Positions 7,985 to 16,616 are shown, counted from the stretch's first letter. The stretch: 64,000 nt of DNA from Paractinoplanes brasiliensis (GCF_004362215.1 NZ_SNWR01000001.1:2110001-2174000); one strand, 5' to 3'. Notes: generated from the sequence alone by a model not told the origin. Program-made: numbers and translations.

Positions 7985-8413
7985 ATGGCATCGGATCCGG
8001 ACGAGGAGATCGCCGAGCGGCTCCGGCAATCTGTCGGCCGTTTCGTTCGCCGTGTCCGTACACAGGCCGACACCCTGCCGCCGACCCGGGCCGAGACGCT
8101 CAGCACCCTGCAACGCGAGGGTCCCCAGACGATCGCTCAACTGGCCGCCCACCGCGGCGTGAAACACCAGAGCATGAGCCGGACAGTCGCGGAACTCGAA
8201 GCGCTGGGCCTGGTGGGGCGCGAGGCCAGTCCGGATGATCGCCGGGCCTTCCTCATCACCCTCACCGAGGCCGGAACCGCCGCGCTGGAGGCCAATCGGC
8301 TCGCGCGCCGCCAGTGGGTCGCCGAGGCGATCGGGACACGGTTGACTCCCGCCGAGCGCGAGATGCTCAACGCCGTGCCGACCCTGCTCGACCGCTTGTC
8401 GTCCGGCGGATGA
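7985..8413 (+). CDS. MarR family transcriptional regulator
   Basis: A 142-residue winged-helix protein. The helix-turn-helix is QTIAQLAAHRGVKHQSMSRT with recognition helix VAELEALGLVGREASPDDRRAFLITLTEAG, the usual MarR DRR wing. Helices at both ends form the dimer interface. It begins at ATG 7985, 50 bp after tRNA-Gly. The MBL-fold hydrolase gene ends 113 bp downstream in convergent orientation. MarR proteins usually repress an adjacent gene and respond to a small phenolic or oxidative signal; the target here is unknown. Confidence 0.88.
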   Translation: MASDPDEEIAERLRQSVGRFVRRVRTQADTLPPTRAETLSTLQREGPQTIAQLAAHRGVKHQSMSRTVAELEALGLVGREASPDDRRAFLITLTEAGTAALEANRLARRQWVAEAIGTRLTPAEREMLNAVPTLLDRLSSGG

Positions 8414-8526
8414 CGGAAGCAGCCGCCGGCATCGGCGAGAAACCACGACCAACGGCCAGGAACGGCGGCCCGCGCGAAACAAGCCGCAGCGACGGGTAGC
8501 GGGCCGGCCGGCGAGGAGCAAGCGGG

Positions 8527-9171
8527 TCAGATCTCGACGGATTCGCCGGATCCGAGCACGAGCATCGGCGTTCCGGTGAGCCCCTTCTCGCCCAGGAACA
8601 TCGCGGTCGACGCACGGCCGATCTCGCTCAGCATGACGTCGTGAATCTGCACGGTCCGGCGCGGCGCGACAGCCGCGATGAAGTCGATGGCCTCCCCGAC
8701 CTTCACCCACGGACCGCCGGCCGGCACGAGCAACGTGTCCACCGGCGCCGGCGGCACCGCGTAGGAATCCCCCGGGTGGAACACGCGTCCACCGACGAGG
8801 TAGCCCACGTTGTGCGGGACCGTGATGCCGTCGTGGATCTGGGCGTGGTCGCCGCCGAAGACACGCACCTCGATGCCGGCCACGTCCAGGACGTCGCCGC
8901 TGGTCACGGTCGCCACGCGTCCGTCGCCGGTTTCCCCGAGCGCCGCCGCCACCGGCGCGGGACCCCAAACTCGCAGGTCAGGGCGGGCAGCGAGGGCCGC
9001 TCGAACATCATCGACGGCGAAGTGGTCGAAGTGTTCGTGAGTGACCAGCACGCTCGTCGCCGAGGCGAGCAGTTCCGCGGCATCCGGCGTGAAGGTGCCC
9101 GGGTCGATCAGGATCCGCTGCCCGGCGTCCTCGATGACAACCGTGGCGTGGGCGTGCTTCGTGAGCCGCAT
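8527..9171 (-). CDS. MBL-fold metallo-hydrolase (UlaG/L-ascorbate lactonase-like group)
   Basis: A 214-residue metallo-beta-lactamase-fold protein. The di-metal motif is THEHFDHF (near residue 48), with later ligands in FGGDHAQIH and FHPGDS and a final His in VQIHDVM. Its size and short N-terminus (KHAHATVVIEDAGQRILIDPG) fit the UlaG-like subgroup. ATG 9171 was chosen although the frame is open further upstream, because GGAAGGA lies at the right distance and the conserved fold begins there. Upstream is an AT-richer promoter-like stretch with the palindrome CTGTACAG near 9200. The substrate is unknown. Confidence 0.85.
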   Translation of the reverse strand: MRLTKHAHATVVIEDAGQRILIDPGTFTPDAAELLASATSVLVTHEHFDHFAVDDVRAALAARPDLRVWGPAPVAAALGETGDGRVATVTSGDVLDVAGIEVRVFGGDHAQIHDGITVPHNVGYLVGGRVFHPGDSYAVPPAPVDTLLVPAGGPWVKVGEAIDFIAAVAPRRTVQIHDVMLSEIGRASTAMFLGEKGLTGTPMLVLGSGESVEI

Positions 9172-9866
9172 CGTTATTCCTTCCGCTGTACTTGCACAGC
9201 AGAACTGTACAGCTATGTTGTAGAAACGACGAGCCAACCCTTCCTCCGTACGCCTCGTCGAGACCGGCAACCGCAAGCGGCCAGTCCTCGGGGTTCCTCG
9301 CGACGTGGCCGGTGGGTCACGGCCGTAGCGCGAGCGCCGGGACGTTACCCGGTGGTCCGGCAGAAGAGCGCCGCCACAGAACGTGGCGGCCGACGGGTGA
9401 GGCGAGTCCACATCTGACGCCGCCGGGTGAGGCGGGGTGCGGGCAGGGGCCCGACCACACGAGCGCCCGCGAGCGGGGGTGCGGCGTGTTCGTCCTCGGG
9501 CGGCCGGGAAGCCGGCTGGACGGCACCGGGGAGATGCACTGGAAGCGCTGGCAAGTGACACGCGGGGCAGGCCGGAAGGGGATGTGGGCGCAGCGCAAGG
9601 ACGCGCCGAAAGAGGCGCGGGCGAACCGCGGGCCACACTCAAGAAGCGCAGGCGAACCGCGGGGCACGCTGGAGCGCCGGGGGCGCGGCGCCGGGCCGCC
9701 ACCCGGCGCCGCGCGTCTCGGCCGGTGGTGCCGCGGCCGGGAGCTTCTGGAGTGGATTCAGTCCAGATACCCGCCCGAAAAACTAGCCTGTGTGTAGATG
9801 AGCGTCTATTAGCGGACCCTTAAATCACACCGTGTGGGTAACTTGCCGTCACTCAGGGCGACGCGT
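9172..9866. other. Intergenic region without a convincing gene
   Basis: These 695 bp contain only conflicting Arg/Gly/Pro-rich open frames on both strands, with no recognisable domain and no good ribosome binding sites. A near-duplicate pair GCGGGCGAACCGCGGG / GCAGGCGAACCGCGGG occurs at about 9618-9662. The last 80 bp (9785-9850) are less GC-rich, with a small CACACCGTGTG inverted repeat that may end the GntR transcript. The first 60 bp are the promoter of the MBL-fold gene. Confidence 0.5.
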
Positions 9867-10502
9867 TCAGCTGAGGTAGGTCCGGGCGCCGTGACTGCTC
9901 AACGCGGCGAGGATCTCCGCGGCGTCGTTGGCGGAGACGGCGGCGAAGAGGCGTTCGTGGCGGAGGACGCCGTCCTCGGCGCGGGCTGCTTCGGCCTCGC
10001 GGCGCATGTTGACGGCCATGTAGAGCTGGATGCGCACCAGCACCGAGCCGTACAGGTCGGCCAGCTGGCGGTTGCCGCCGAGGGCCACCACCTCGGTGTG
10101 GAACCGGCGGTGCGCGTTGGCCAGTTCCAGGCGGTCGTCGGCCTCGGTGGCTTTGCGCATCACCTCCAGCGCCGCCCGTAACGCCGTCAGGTCGGGGTTG
10201 GCCGGCATGGTCGCGACGGCATGCCGCTCCAAGACGTCACGGACGTCGTAGAGCTCGCGCACGTCGTCGGCCGAGAGCGTGGCCACCCGGGCGCCGCGCC
10301 GCGGAATGTGCTCGACGAGGCCCTGCTGGGCGAGCAGCCGCATGGCTTCCCGCAGCGGCGCCCGGCTGATGCCGAGCCGCCGGGTGAGCTGCTCCTCGAC
10401 GAGCCGTTCCCCTGGCTCGGCGCGCCCGCTCAGGATCTCGTGGCTGAGCCGCTCGACGGCAAGCTCCACGAGGCTGTACGACCGCAGCTCCCCGTTGCTC
10501 AC
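9867..10502 (-). CDS. GntR family regulator, FCD (FadR-type) subfamily
   Basis: A 211-residue regulator. The N-terminal GntR winged helix is LVELAVERLSHEILSGRAEPGERLVEEQLTRRLGISRAPLREAMRLLAQQGL, followed by wing HIPRRGARVATLS. The C-terminal all-helical FCD ligand-binding domain has the metal-site pattern Asp (DVRDVLERHAV), His (NAHRRFHTEVV) and His (LRHERLFAAV). The start is GTG 10502; the open frame continues upstream without homology. It is divergent from the allophanate hydrolase operon with a 164-bp shared control region, so it is very probably the local regulator of that nitrogen-scavenging operon, responding to a pathway intermediate (inference). Confidence 0.9.
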   Translation of the reverse strand: MSNGELRSYSLVELAVERLSHEILSGRAEPGERLVEEQLTRRLGISRAPLREAMRLLAQQGLVEHIPRRGARVATLSADDVRELYDVRDVLERHAVATMPANPDLTALRAALEVMRKATEADDRLELANAHRRFHTEVVALGGNRQLADLYGSVLVRIQLYMAVNMRREAEAARAEDGVLRHERLFAAVSANDAAEILAALSSHGARTYLS

Positions 10503-10666
10503 GCCTGAAGTGTGCCAGCACGCCCCAACCCGCCCGCCGCCCCGGCCCAGCGCGTCGAGCAAAGCCCAGGTCGAGACGAGGAAAGCCGGGGGAAGGGCGG
10601 CCAAGCGAGGGGCGGGCCGGGCGGATTGGTGAGCGGGGCGAAATCGGGCCGTTACAAAGCGTCGCC

Positions 10667-12301
10667 TTGGGCGAAACAGAATTGTCGACAATCGACGATG
10701 TGGATGTCGATGCGGTGGTGGAGCGGGCGCGGGCGGCCGACGGGGTGTGGATCTCGCTGGTCGGCCCGGACGAGCTGCGGGAACGTGCCGCGGCGGTCGA
10801 TCCGGGGCTGCCGCTGGCGGGGATGCCGTTCGCGGTGAAGGACAACATCGACGTGGCAGGGCTGCCGACCACGGCGGGCTGCCCGGACTTCGCGTACACC
10901 CCTGATCGGAACGCCCCGGTCGTACAGCGGCTGGTCGACGCGGGAGCGGTCGTGGTCGGCAAGACCAACCTGGACCAGTTCGCCACGGGACTGACCGGCG
11001 CGAGATCCCCGTACGGGAATCCGGAAAGTGTTTTCGGCGGCGGGCTCATCTCGGGCGGGTCCAGTTCCGGGTCGGCTGTGGCGGTGGCGGACGGGACCGT
11101 GGCGTTCTCGCTCGGCACCGACACGGCGGGGTCGGGGCGGGTGCCGGCGGCGCTCAACGGGATCGTGGGGGTCAAGCCGACGCGTGGGCTTCTGAGCACG
11201 CTCGGGGTGGTGCCGGCCTGCCGCTCGCTGGACTGCGTCTCGGTGTTCGCCCGCGACGTGACGACGGCCGAACGGGTGACGCGGGTCGCGCGGGGACGCG
11301 TACGGGAGGATCCGTGGTCGCGGGAAGGGAACCGGCCGCTGATCGCCCGGCCCCGTGTCGGCGTACCGGAAACGCTTGATTTTTTCTCCGACGCGGGGCA
11401 GGAGAAGGCCTTCGCGCGGTTCGGCGGGGATGCCGCTGTCGACATCGGACCGCTGCTGGAGGCCGGTGACCTGCTCTATCGGGGTCCGTGGGTGGCCGAG
11501 CGGCTGGCCGACCTCGGTGACTTCCTGGCCGCGCACCCCGAGTCGGTGCTGCCGGTGACGCGGGCCGTGCTGGAGACCGGTCGCGGGTTCACGGCGGCCG
11601 ACGCGTTCCGGGCCCAGCACCGGTTGCAGGAGCTCAAGCACGCGGCCGACCGCATGTGGGAGCAGGTCGACGTGCTTGTGCTGCCGACGATCGGCACGAC
11701 CTGGACGCACGCCGAGATCGCCGAGGACCCGATCGGGCGCAATCTCATCCTGGGCCGGTACACCCAGTTCGCGAACCTGCTCGACATGGCCGCGGTGACC
11801 GTCCCGCACGGGTTCACCGAGGACGGGCGGCCCGCCTCGATCACCCTGTTCGGGCCGGCCTTCAGCGACGACACGCTGGCGCTGCTCGCCGCGTCGCAGT
11901 GGGAGAGAACCAAGAACGACACCATGACGCTCGCCGTCGCCGGGCTGCACCTCAGCGGCGAGCCGCGCAACCACGAACTGCTCGAACGCGGCGCCACCCT
12001 GCTCGGCGTCACCCGCACGGCGCCCTGTTACCGCCTGCACCTGCTGCCCTCGGGCGCGCCGGGCCTGGTGCGCGGCGAGGGCGGAGCCGCCATCGAGGTC
12101 GAGCTCTGGCAACTGCCCGTCGCGCAGGTCGGCGGGTTCCTGACCGGCATCGCGGCGCCCCTGTCGCTGGGTCGCGTCGCCCTGCAGGACGGCACCGAGG
12201 TCACCGGGTTCCTCTGCGAGGCGTACGCGGTGACCGACGCTCCCGACATCACCGCCGGCGGCGGCTGGCGGAACTACCGCTCGGAAGGACAGCGCTCATG
12301 A
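10667..12301 (+). CDS. atzF: Allophanate hydrolase (AtzF-type)
   Basis: Allophanate hydrolase splits allophanate (urea-1-carboxylate) to two ammonia and two CO2, ending biuret, triuret and cyanuric acid catabolism. The 544 residues have an N-terminal amidase-signature domain with the Ser-cisSer-Lys triad: Lys58 in PFAVKDNIDVAG, Ser132 in SGGSSSGSAVAV and Ser156 in GTDTAGSGRVPAA. A C-terminal AtzF domain (about 425-540) follows, with GFLCEAYAV. Total length is close to AtzF (about 600) and far shorter than biotin-dependent urea amidolyase. The start is uncertain: TTG 10667 or TTG 10682, neither with a strong Shine-Dalgarno. Its TGA overlaps the next ATG (ATGA). Confidence 0.93.
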   Translation: MGETELSTIDDVDVDAVVERARAADGVWISLVGPDELRERAAAVDPGLPLAGMPFAVKDNIDVAGLPTTAGCPDFAYTPDRNAPVVQRLVDAGAVVVGKTNLDQFATGLTGARSPYGNPESVFGGGLISGGSSSGSAVAVADGTVAFSLGTDTAGSGRVPAALNGIVGVKPTRGLLSTLGVVPACRSLDCVSVFARDVTTAERVTRVARGRVREDPWSREGNRPLIARPRVGVPETLDFFSDAGQEKAFARFGGDAAVDIGPLLEAGDLLYRGPWVAERLADLGDFLAAHPESVLPVTRAVLETGRGFTAADAFRAQHRLQELKHAADRMWEQVDVLVLPTIGTTWTHAEIAEDPIGRNLILGRYTQFANLLDMAAVTVPHGFTEDGRPASITLFGPAFSDDTLALLAASQWERTKNDTMTLAVAGLHLSGEPRNHELLERGATLLGVTRTAPCYRLHLLPSGAPGLVRGEGGAAIEVELWQLPVAQVGGFLTGIAAPLSLGRVALQDGTEVTGFLCEAYAVTDAPDITAGGGWRNYRSEGQRS

Positions 12302-12990
12302 CCGCACGCATCGGCCCGGTGAAAGCGAACCCCTACCTCTGGCCGTACGACGGCTCGGTGCCCGTGTCCAAGACGGCGCTGCTCTGCATCGACTGGCAGA
12401 CCGACTTCTGCGGCAAGGGCGGATACGTCGACTCGATGGGTTACGACATCGAACTGACCCGGGCCGGGCTGCCGGCCACCGCCCGGCTGCTCGACCACGC
12501 CCGGAAGAACGGCATGCTCGTGATCCACACGCGCGAGGGCCATGACCCCGACCTGTCCGACCTGCCGCCCAACAAGCGCTGGCGCTCGGCGCGGATCGGG
12601 GCCGAGATCGGCAGCGACGGGCCCTGCGGCCGGATCCTGATCAAGGGCGAGCCGGGCTGGGAGATCGTGCCCGAGGTCGCGCCGATGGCCGGTGAGGTGA
12701 TCGTCGACAAGCCGGGCAAGGGCGCGTTCTACGCCACCAACCTCGACCTCGTGCTGCGTACGCACGGCATCACGCACCTGATCCTGACCGGGATCACCAC
12801 TGACGTCTGCGTGCACACCACCATGCGCGAGGCCAACGACCGCGGCTACGAGTGCCTGATCCTCAGCGACTGCACCGGAGCCACCGACCCGTCCAACCAC
12901 ACCGCCGCGCTGCACATGGTCACCATGCAGGGCGGCGTCTTCGGCTGCGTCGCCACCTCGGACGACGTGATCGCGGCAACGGAGGTCTGA
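12298..12990 (+). CDS. biuH: Isochorismatase-like cysteine hydrolase, probable biuret amidohydrolase
   Basis: A 230-residue isochorismatase-like hydrolase. The Asp-Lys-Cys triad is Asp32 (CIDWQTDFCGKGGYVD), Lys138 (VDKPGKGAFYAT) and Cys171 (TGITTDVCVHTTMREAND). As I recall, Rhizobium leguminosarum BiuH has triad Asp36/Lys142/Cys175, a constant offset of four from this protein. The motifs WPYDG, GYVDSMGYD, IHTREGHDPDLSDLP and NKRWRS also look like the BiuH/RutB-near group. Biuret amidohydrolase makes allophanate, the substrate of the gene just upstream, with which it overlaps by four bases. Assignment to biuret rather than triuret or ureidoacrylate is inferred from context. Confidence 0.82.
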   Translation: MTARIGPVKANPYLWPYDGSVPVSKTALLCIDWQTDFCGKGGYVDSMGYDIELTRAGLPATARLLDHARKNGMLVIHTREGHDPDLSDLPPNKRWRSARIGAEIGSDGPCGRILIKGEPGWEIVPEVAPMAGEVIVDKPGKGAFYATNLDLVLRTHGITHLILTGITTDVCVHTTMREANDRGYECLILSDCTGATDPSNHTAALHMVTMQGGVFGCVATSDDVIAATEV

Positions 12991-12993
12991 CCG

Positions 12994-13659
12994 ATGCCTT
13001 CCATCAACGCACTACCGAACCCTTTCACCTTCGAACCAGCGGAAACCGCCCTGCTCGTCATCGACATGCAGCGCGACTTCCTGTTGCCGGGCGGCTTCGG
13101 CGAGAGCCTGGGCAACGACGTGTCCCAGCTCAGCCGCACGATCGAGCCGCTGAGCGCCCTGCTGGCGGCCTGGCGAGCGGCGGGCCTGCCGATCATTCAC
13201 ACGCGCGAGGGGCATCTGCCCGACCTGTCCGACTGCCCGCCCTCCAAGCTGGCGCGCGGGGGCATCGGGGAGAAAGGCGCCTTCGGCCGGATCCTCGTAC
13301 GCGGGGAGTACGGCCACGACATCGTCGACGAGCTGGCGCCGGCCGAGGGCGAGATCGTCGTCGACAAGCCGGGCAAGGGCGCCTTCTACGCCACCGAACT
13401 GGCCGAGATCCTCGAGAAGCTCGGCGTCACGAAATTGGTCGTCACGGGGGTCACGACCGAGGTCTGCGTGCACACCACGGTCCGCGAGGCGAACGACCGC
13501 GGCTACGACTGTCTCGTCCTGTCCGACTGCGTCGGCTCGTACTTCCCGGAATTCCAGCGCGTCGGCCTGCAGATGATCGCCGCCCAGGGCGGGATCTTCG
13601 GCTGGGTCGCCGACTCCCCCACTCTCTTGGCCGCCCTCTCGTCGCAGGAGCAGAAATGA
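12994..13659 (+). CDS. Isochorismatase-like cysteine hydrolase, candidate triuret hydrolase or second biuret hydrolase
   Basis: A 221-residue paralogue of the previous gene, starting 3 bp after it. The triad is Asp24 (VIDMQRDFLLPGG), Lys125 (VDKPGKGAFYAT) and Cys158 (VTTEVCVHTTVREAND). It shares IHTREGHLPDLSDCPP with its neighbour but has a different N-terminal loop (LPGGFGESLGND) and lacks the KRWRS segment, so the pocket should differ. In R. leguminosarum a pair of such enzymes, TrtA and BiuH, converts triuret to carboxybiuret and biuret to allophanate (recalled). This gene is the TrtA candidate by elimination. The stop overlaps the permease ATG. Confidence 0.75.
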   Translation: MPSINALPNPFTFEPAETALLVIDMQRDFLLPGGFGESLGNDVSQLSRTIEPLSALLAAWRAAGLPIIHTREGHLPDLSDCPPSKLARGGIGEKGAFGRILVRGEYGHDIVDELAPAEGEIVVDKPGKGAFYATELAEILEKLGVTKLVVTGVTTEVCVHTTVREANDRGYDCLVLSDCVGSYFPEFQRVGLQMIAAQGGIFGWVADSPTLLAALSSQEQK

Positions 13660-15242
13660 CGACGACCTCTACCCCGTACTGGGTGCGCGGGGACACCAAC
13701 GCTTTCTTCGGTTTCGGCGTCAACGTGCTGGTCAACGTGCTCACGCTGACCGCGCTGTGCATCGGCGTCATCCGGATGCCGGCCTCGGACGTCTTCGGCG
13801 TGATCCTGCCCGCGCTCGGCATCGCTCTGGTCGCCGGCAACGTCTACTACACGTTCCTGGCCCGGCGGCTGGCCGCGCGCGAGGGCCGCTCCGACGTGAC
13901 GGCGCTGCCGTACGGGCCGAGCGTGCCGCACATGTTCATCGTGATCTTCGTGATCATGCTGCCGATCTATCTGAGCACCGGGAACCCGGTGCAGGCGTGG
14001 ACGGCCGGCATCGCATGGGCGTTCATCATCGGCGTGATCGTGCTGATCGGCGCGTTCGTGGGCCCGTACATCCGCAAGTACACCCCGCGGGCCGCGCTGC
14101 TCGGCACCCTGGCCGGCATCTCGATCACGTTCATCTCGATGAACCCGGCCGCGACCATGTGGAACTACGCCTGGATCGCGCTGCCGGTGTTCGCGCTGCT
14201 GCTGATCGGCCTGCTCACCGACATCAAGCTGCCCTGGAACTTCCCCATCGGGCTGGCCGCGCTGCTGGTCGGCACCGCGATCGGCTGGGCCGGCGGGGCC
14301 ATGTCGGTGCCCGACGTGACAGCGGCCGCGCGGGACATCGCGTTCGCCTTCCCGCACCTCAAGCTCGACCTGCTGGTCGACGGGCTGGGCGACATGGCGC
14401 CGCTGCTGGCCACGGCCATCCCGCTCGGCGTCTACAACTTCACCGAGGCGATGACCAACGTGGAGAGCGCGGCCACCGCGGGCGACCGGTACAACCTGCG
14501 CAGCGTGCTGCTGGCCGACGGCGCCGGCGCGGTGATCGGCTCCTGCCTCGGGTCGCCGTTCCCACCCGCCGTCTATGTCGGGCACCCGGGCTGGAAGGGG
14601 GCCGGCGGCCGTACGGGCTATTCGATGGCGACCGGGATCGTGATCGCCCTGCTCTGCTTCTTCGGGTTGTTCGGGCTGCTCGGCGCGATCTTCCCGACCC
14701 CGGCGATCGTGCCGATCCTGCTCTACATCGGGTTGCTGATCGGCGCCCAGGCGTTCCAGGCGACACCCCGGGCGCACGCGGCGGCGGTGGTCGCGGCCCT
14801 CATCCCGAACATCGCGCAGTGGGCGACCGGGCAGATGGACAACGCGCTGGCCGCCGCGGGCACGACAGCCTCCGAGGTGGGGATCGGCGCGCTGGCCGGC
14901 GCGGGCGTGGTCTACGACGGGCTGAAGACGCTCGGTGAGGGGGCGATCCTGGCCGGCCTGGTGCTCGGCGCGATCGTCGCCTTCATCATCGACAAACGCT
15001 TCTGGCACGCGGCGGTCTTCGCGGGCTCGGGGGCGGTGCTCAGCTTCATCGGCCTGATCCACGCCGAGAAGGTGCAGTGGAACGCGGACGGGCAGGTGTC
15101 GCTGGGTTACCTGTTCCTCGCGGCGGTGTGCGTGCTGTTCGCGCTGAGCAAGCCGGCGCCGCGTGAACCCGGCGGGGACGAGCTCGAGGGGAACCTCTTC
15201 ACCGAGGCGCCGGAGGGTGGCGTCCCGGTCAAGGCGGCCTAG
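13656..15242 (+). CDS. NCS2-type (xanthine/uracil-like) permease, probable biuret/triuret or ureide transporter
   Basis: A 528-residue polytopic membrane protein with about 12-14 hydrophobic segments. It starts MTTTSTPYWVRGDTNAFFGFG at ATG 13656 behind CAGGAG, overlapping the preceding stop. NCS2-like features are the early DVTALPYGPSVP loop, the NFTEAMTNVESAATAGD segment after the amphipathic helix, and the GSPFPPAVYVGHPGWK stretch. Substrates of this branch are nucleobases and related ureides. Its place inside the hydrolase operon implies uptake of the operon's substrate. The C-terminal 40 residues are polar and cytosolic. Confidence 0.82.
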   Translation: MTTTSTPYWVRGDTNAFFGFGVNVLVNVLTLTALCIGVIRMPASDVFGVILPALGIALVAGNVYYTFLARRLAAREGRSDVTALPYGPSVPHMFIVIFVIMLPIYLSTGNPVQAWTAGIAWAFIIGVIVLIGAFVGPYIRKYTPRAALLGTLAGISITFISMNPAATMWNYAWIALPVFALLLIGLLTDIKLPWNFPIGLAALLVGTAIGWAGGAMSVPDVTAAARDIAFAFPHLKLDLLVDGLGDMAPLLATAIPLGVYNFTEAMTNVESAATAGDRYNLRSVLLADGAGAVIGSCLGSPFPPAVYVGHPGWKGAGGRTGYSMATGIVIALLCFFGLFGLLGAIFPTPAIVPILLYIGLLIGAQAFQATPRAHAAAVVAALIPNIAQWATGQMDNALAAAGTTASEVGIGALAGAGVVYDGLKTLGEGAILAGLVLGAIVAFIIDKRFWHAAVFAGSGAVLSFIGLIHAEKVQWNADGQVSLGYLFLAAVCVLFALSKPAPREPGGDELEGNLFTEAPEGGVPVKAA

Positions 15243-15305
15243 ATATCAGCGTGGCGGTCCGGCGTTGCCGAGCCGGGCCGCCACCGCACCGACGACAGGA
15301 GCGAG

Positions 15306-15665
15306 ATGCAGCACGAGGTGGCCGCGGCCTTCGAGGCGTACGAGAAAGCCCTGGTCAGTAACGACGTCGAGGCGATGCTCGGATTTTTCGCCGAGGACGC
15401 CGTCCGCTACGGCCTGGCCGATCAGCAGGTCGGGCTGGAGGAGCAGCGACGGTGGCGGCTCGCTCAGCCTCCGTTGCCGGTCGGCCGCTTCCTGCGGGAC
15501 ACGATCATGCAGGCGTACGGGGAAGAGGTTGTCGTGGTGAACACCCGGTTCGGATATCCCGGCCGTGAGGTGCTGGGCCGGCAGTCGCAGACGTGGGTGC
15601 GGCTGCCCGAGGGGTGGCGCATCGTGGCCGCCCACGTCTCCGAGCCGCTCCCGCCGCCGGGCTGA
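15306..15665 (+). CDS. atzH: AtzH-like / HpxZ-like protein (DUF3225), candidate 1-carboxybiuret decarboxylase
   Basis: A 119-residue NTF2-fold protein with the family signature: AAFEAYEKALVSNDVEAML near the start, RYG and GLEEQRRWR in the middle, and GRQSQTWVRLPEGWRIVAAH at the end (residues about 90-110). The same blocks occur in HpxZ of the oxalurate cluster and in AtzH of Pseudomonas sp. ADP, which decarboxylates 1-carboxybiuret (recalled). It sits 63 bp after the permease behind AGGAG, probably the last gene of the operon. Triuret hydrolysis yields carboxybiuret, so an AtzH-like decarboxylase would bridge the two hydrolases. The oxalurate-type role is the alternative. Confidence 0.78.
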   Translation: MQHEVAAAFEAYEKALVSNDVEAMLGFFAEDAVRYGLADQQVGLEEQRRWRLAQPPLPVGRFLRDTIMQAYGEEVVVVNTRFGYPGREVLGRQSQTWVRLPEGWRIVAAHVSEPLPPPG

Positions 15666-15743
15666 TCGAAGGCGGCGCCCCGCATATCCGGGCGGGTTCC
15701 GGGCATACCTTTCTGGTCCGACACCCGCAGAAGGAGGCCACGC

Positions 15744-16616
15744 GTGGACCCGCGCAGCAGATACCCGGAGGCACCACTCGACGGCGGCGACCAGCAGCCG
15801 CCCGGATCGACCGAGGCGATGCCGGACCGGCCCGACCACGGTGAGGAGAGCTACAAGGGTTCCGGGCGCCTCTCCGGCCGCAAGGCCGTCATCACCGGTG
15901 GCGACTCGGGCATCGGCCGGGCCGTGGCCATCGCGTTCGCACGTGAGGGCGCCGACGTGCTCATCTCCTACCTGCCGGACGAGGAGCAGGACGCGACCGA
16001 CACCGCCCAGCTGATCGAGAAGGCGGGACAGAAGGCCGTACGGGTGCCCGGCGACATCCGCGACGAGGCGCACTGCCGGGCCGTCATCGACCGGGCGCTG
16101 TCCGAGCTCGGCGGCGTCGACATCCTGGTGAACAACGCGGCTTACCAGATGTCCCAGCCCGGCGGGATCACCGAGATCACCGACGAGCAGTTCGACCGGG
16201 TGATGAAGACCAACCTGTACGCCATGTTCTGGCTCTGCCGCGCGGCCGTGCCGCACATGGCACCGGGTTCGACGATCATCAACACGGCGTCGATCCAGGC
16301 CTACCAGTCGTCGGCCCACCTGCTCGACTACGCCACCACCAAGGGCGGGATCGTCGCGTTCACCAAGGCGCTGGCGGAGGACCTGGCCGAGCAGGGCATC
16401 CGGGTCAACGCGGTCGCGCCCGGCCCGATCTGGACGCCGCTGATCCCGGCGACCATGACCGAGAAGAAGGTCGAGAGCTTCGGGTCGGACACGCCGCTCG
16501 GGCGGCCCGGCCAGCCGGCCGAGCTCGCCGGAGCGTACGTGTACTTCGCCAGTCACGAGTCGAGCTACACCACCGGCGAGGTGCTCGGTGTGACCGGGGG
16601 GAAACCGGTCAGCTGA
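15744..16616 (+). CDS. SDR family oxidoreductase (general-stress YhdF/YghA-like)
   Basis: A 290-residue classical-type short-chain dehydrogenase. The Rossmann motif is TGGDSGIGRAVAIAFA (near residue 52), NNAA follows (near 133), and the catalytic Ser/Tyr/Lys pattern is NTASIQAYQ ... LLDYATTKGG. The 40-residue Pro/Asp-rich N-terminal extension is typical of the GSP39/YghA stress-protein group, which probably uses NADP. GTG 15744 is chosen for the AAGGAGG 6 bp upstream. It lies 78 bp after the AtzH-like gene but a link to that pathway is not evident. It converges on, and overlaps by 8 bp, the next gene. Confidence 0.9.
   Translation: MDPRSRYPEAPLDGGDQQPPGSTEAMPDRPDHGEESYKGSGRLSGRKAVITGGDSGIGRAVAIAFAREGADVLISYLPDEEQDATDTAQLIEKAGQKAVRVPGDIRDEAHCRAVIDRALSELGGVDILVNNAAYQMSQPGGITEITDEQFDRVMKTNLYAMFWLCRAAVPHMAPGSTIINTASIQAYQSSAHLLDYATTKGGIVAFTKALAEDLAEQGIRVNAVAPGPIWTPLIPATMTEKKVESFGSDTPLGRPGQPAELAGAYVYFASHESSYTTGEVLGVTGGKPVS

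Noticed and set aside
9192..9797. 201-codon plus-strand frame between the MBL-fold and GntR genes
   Set aside because: No Shine-Dalgarno, no domain, Arg/Gly-rich, overlapped by equally long minus-strand frames.
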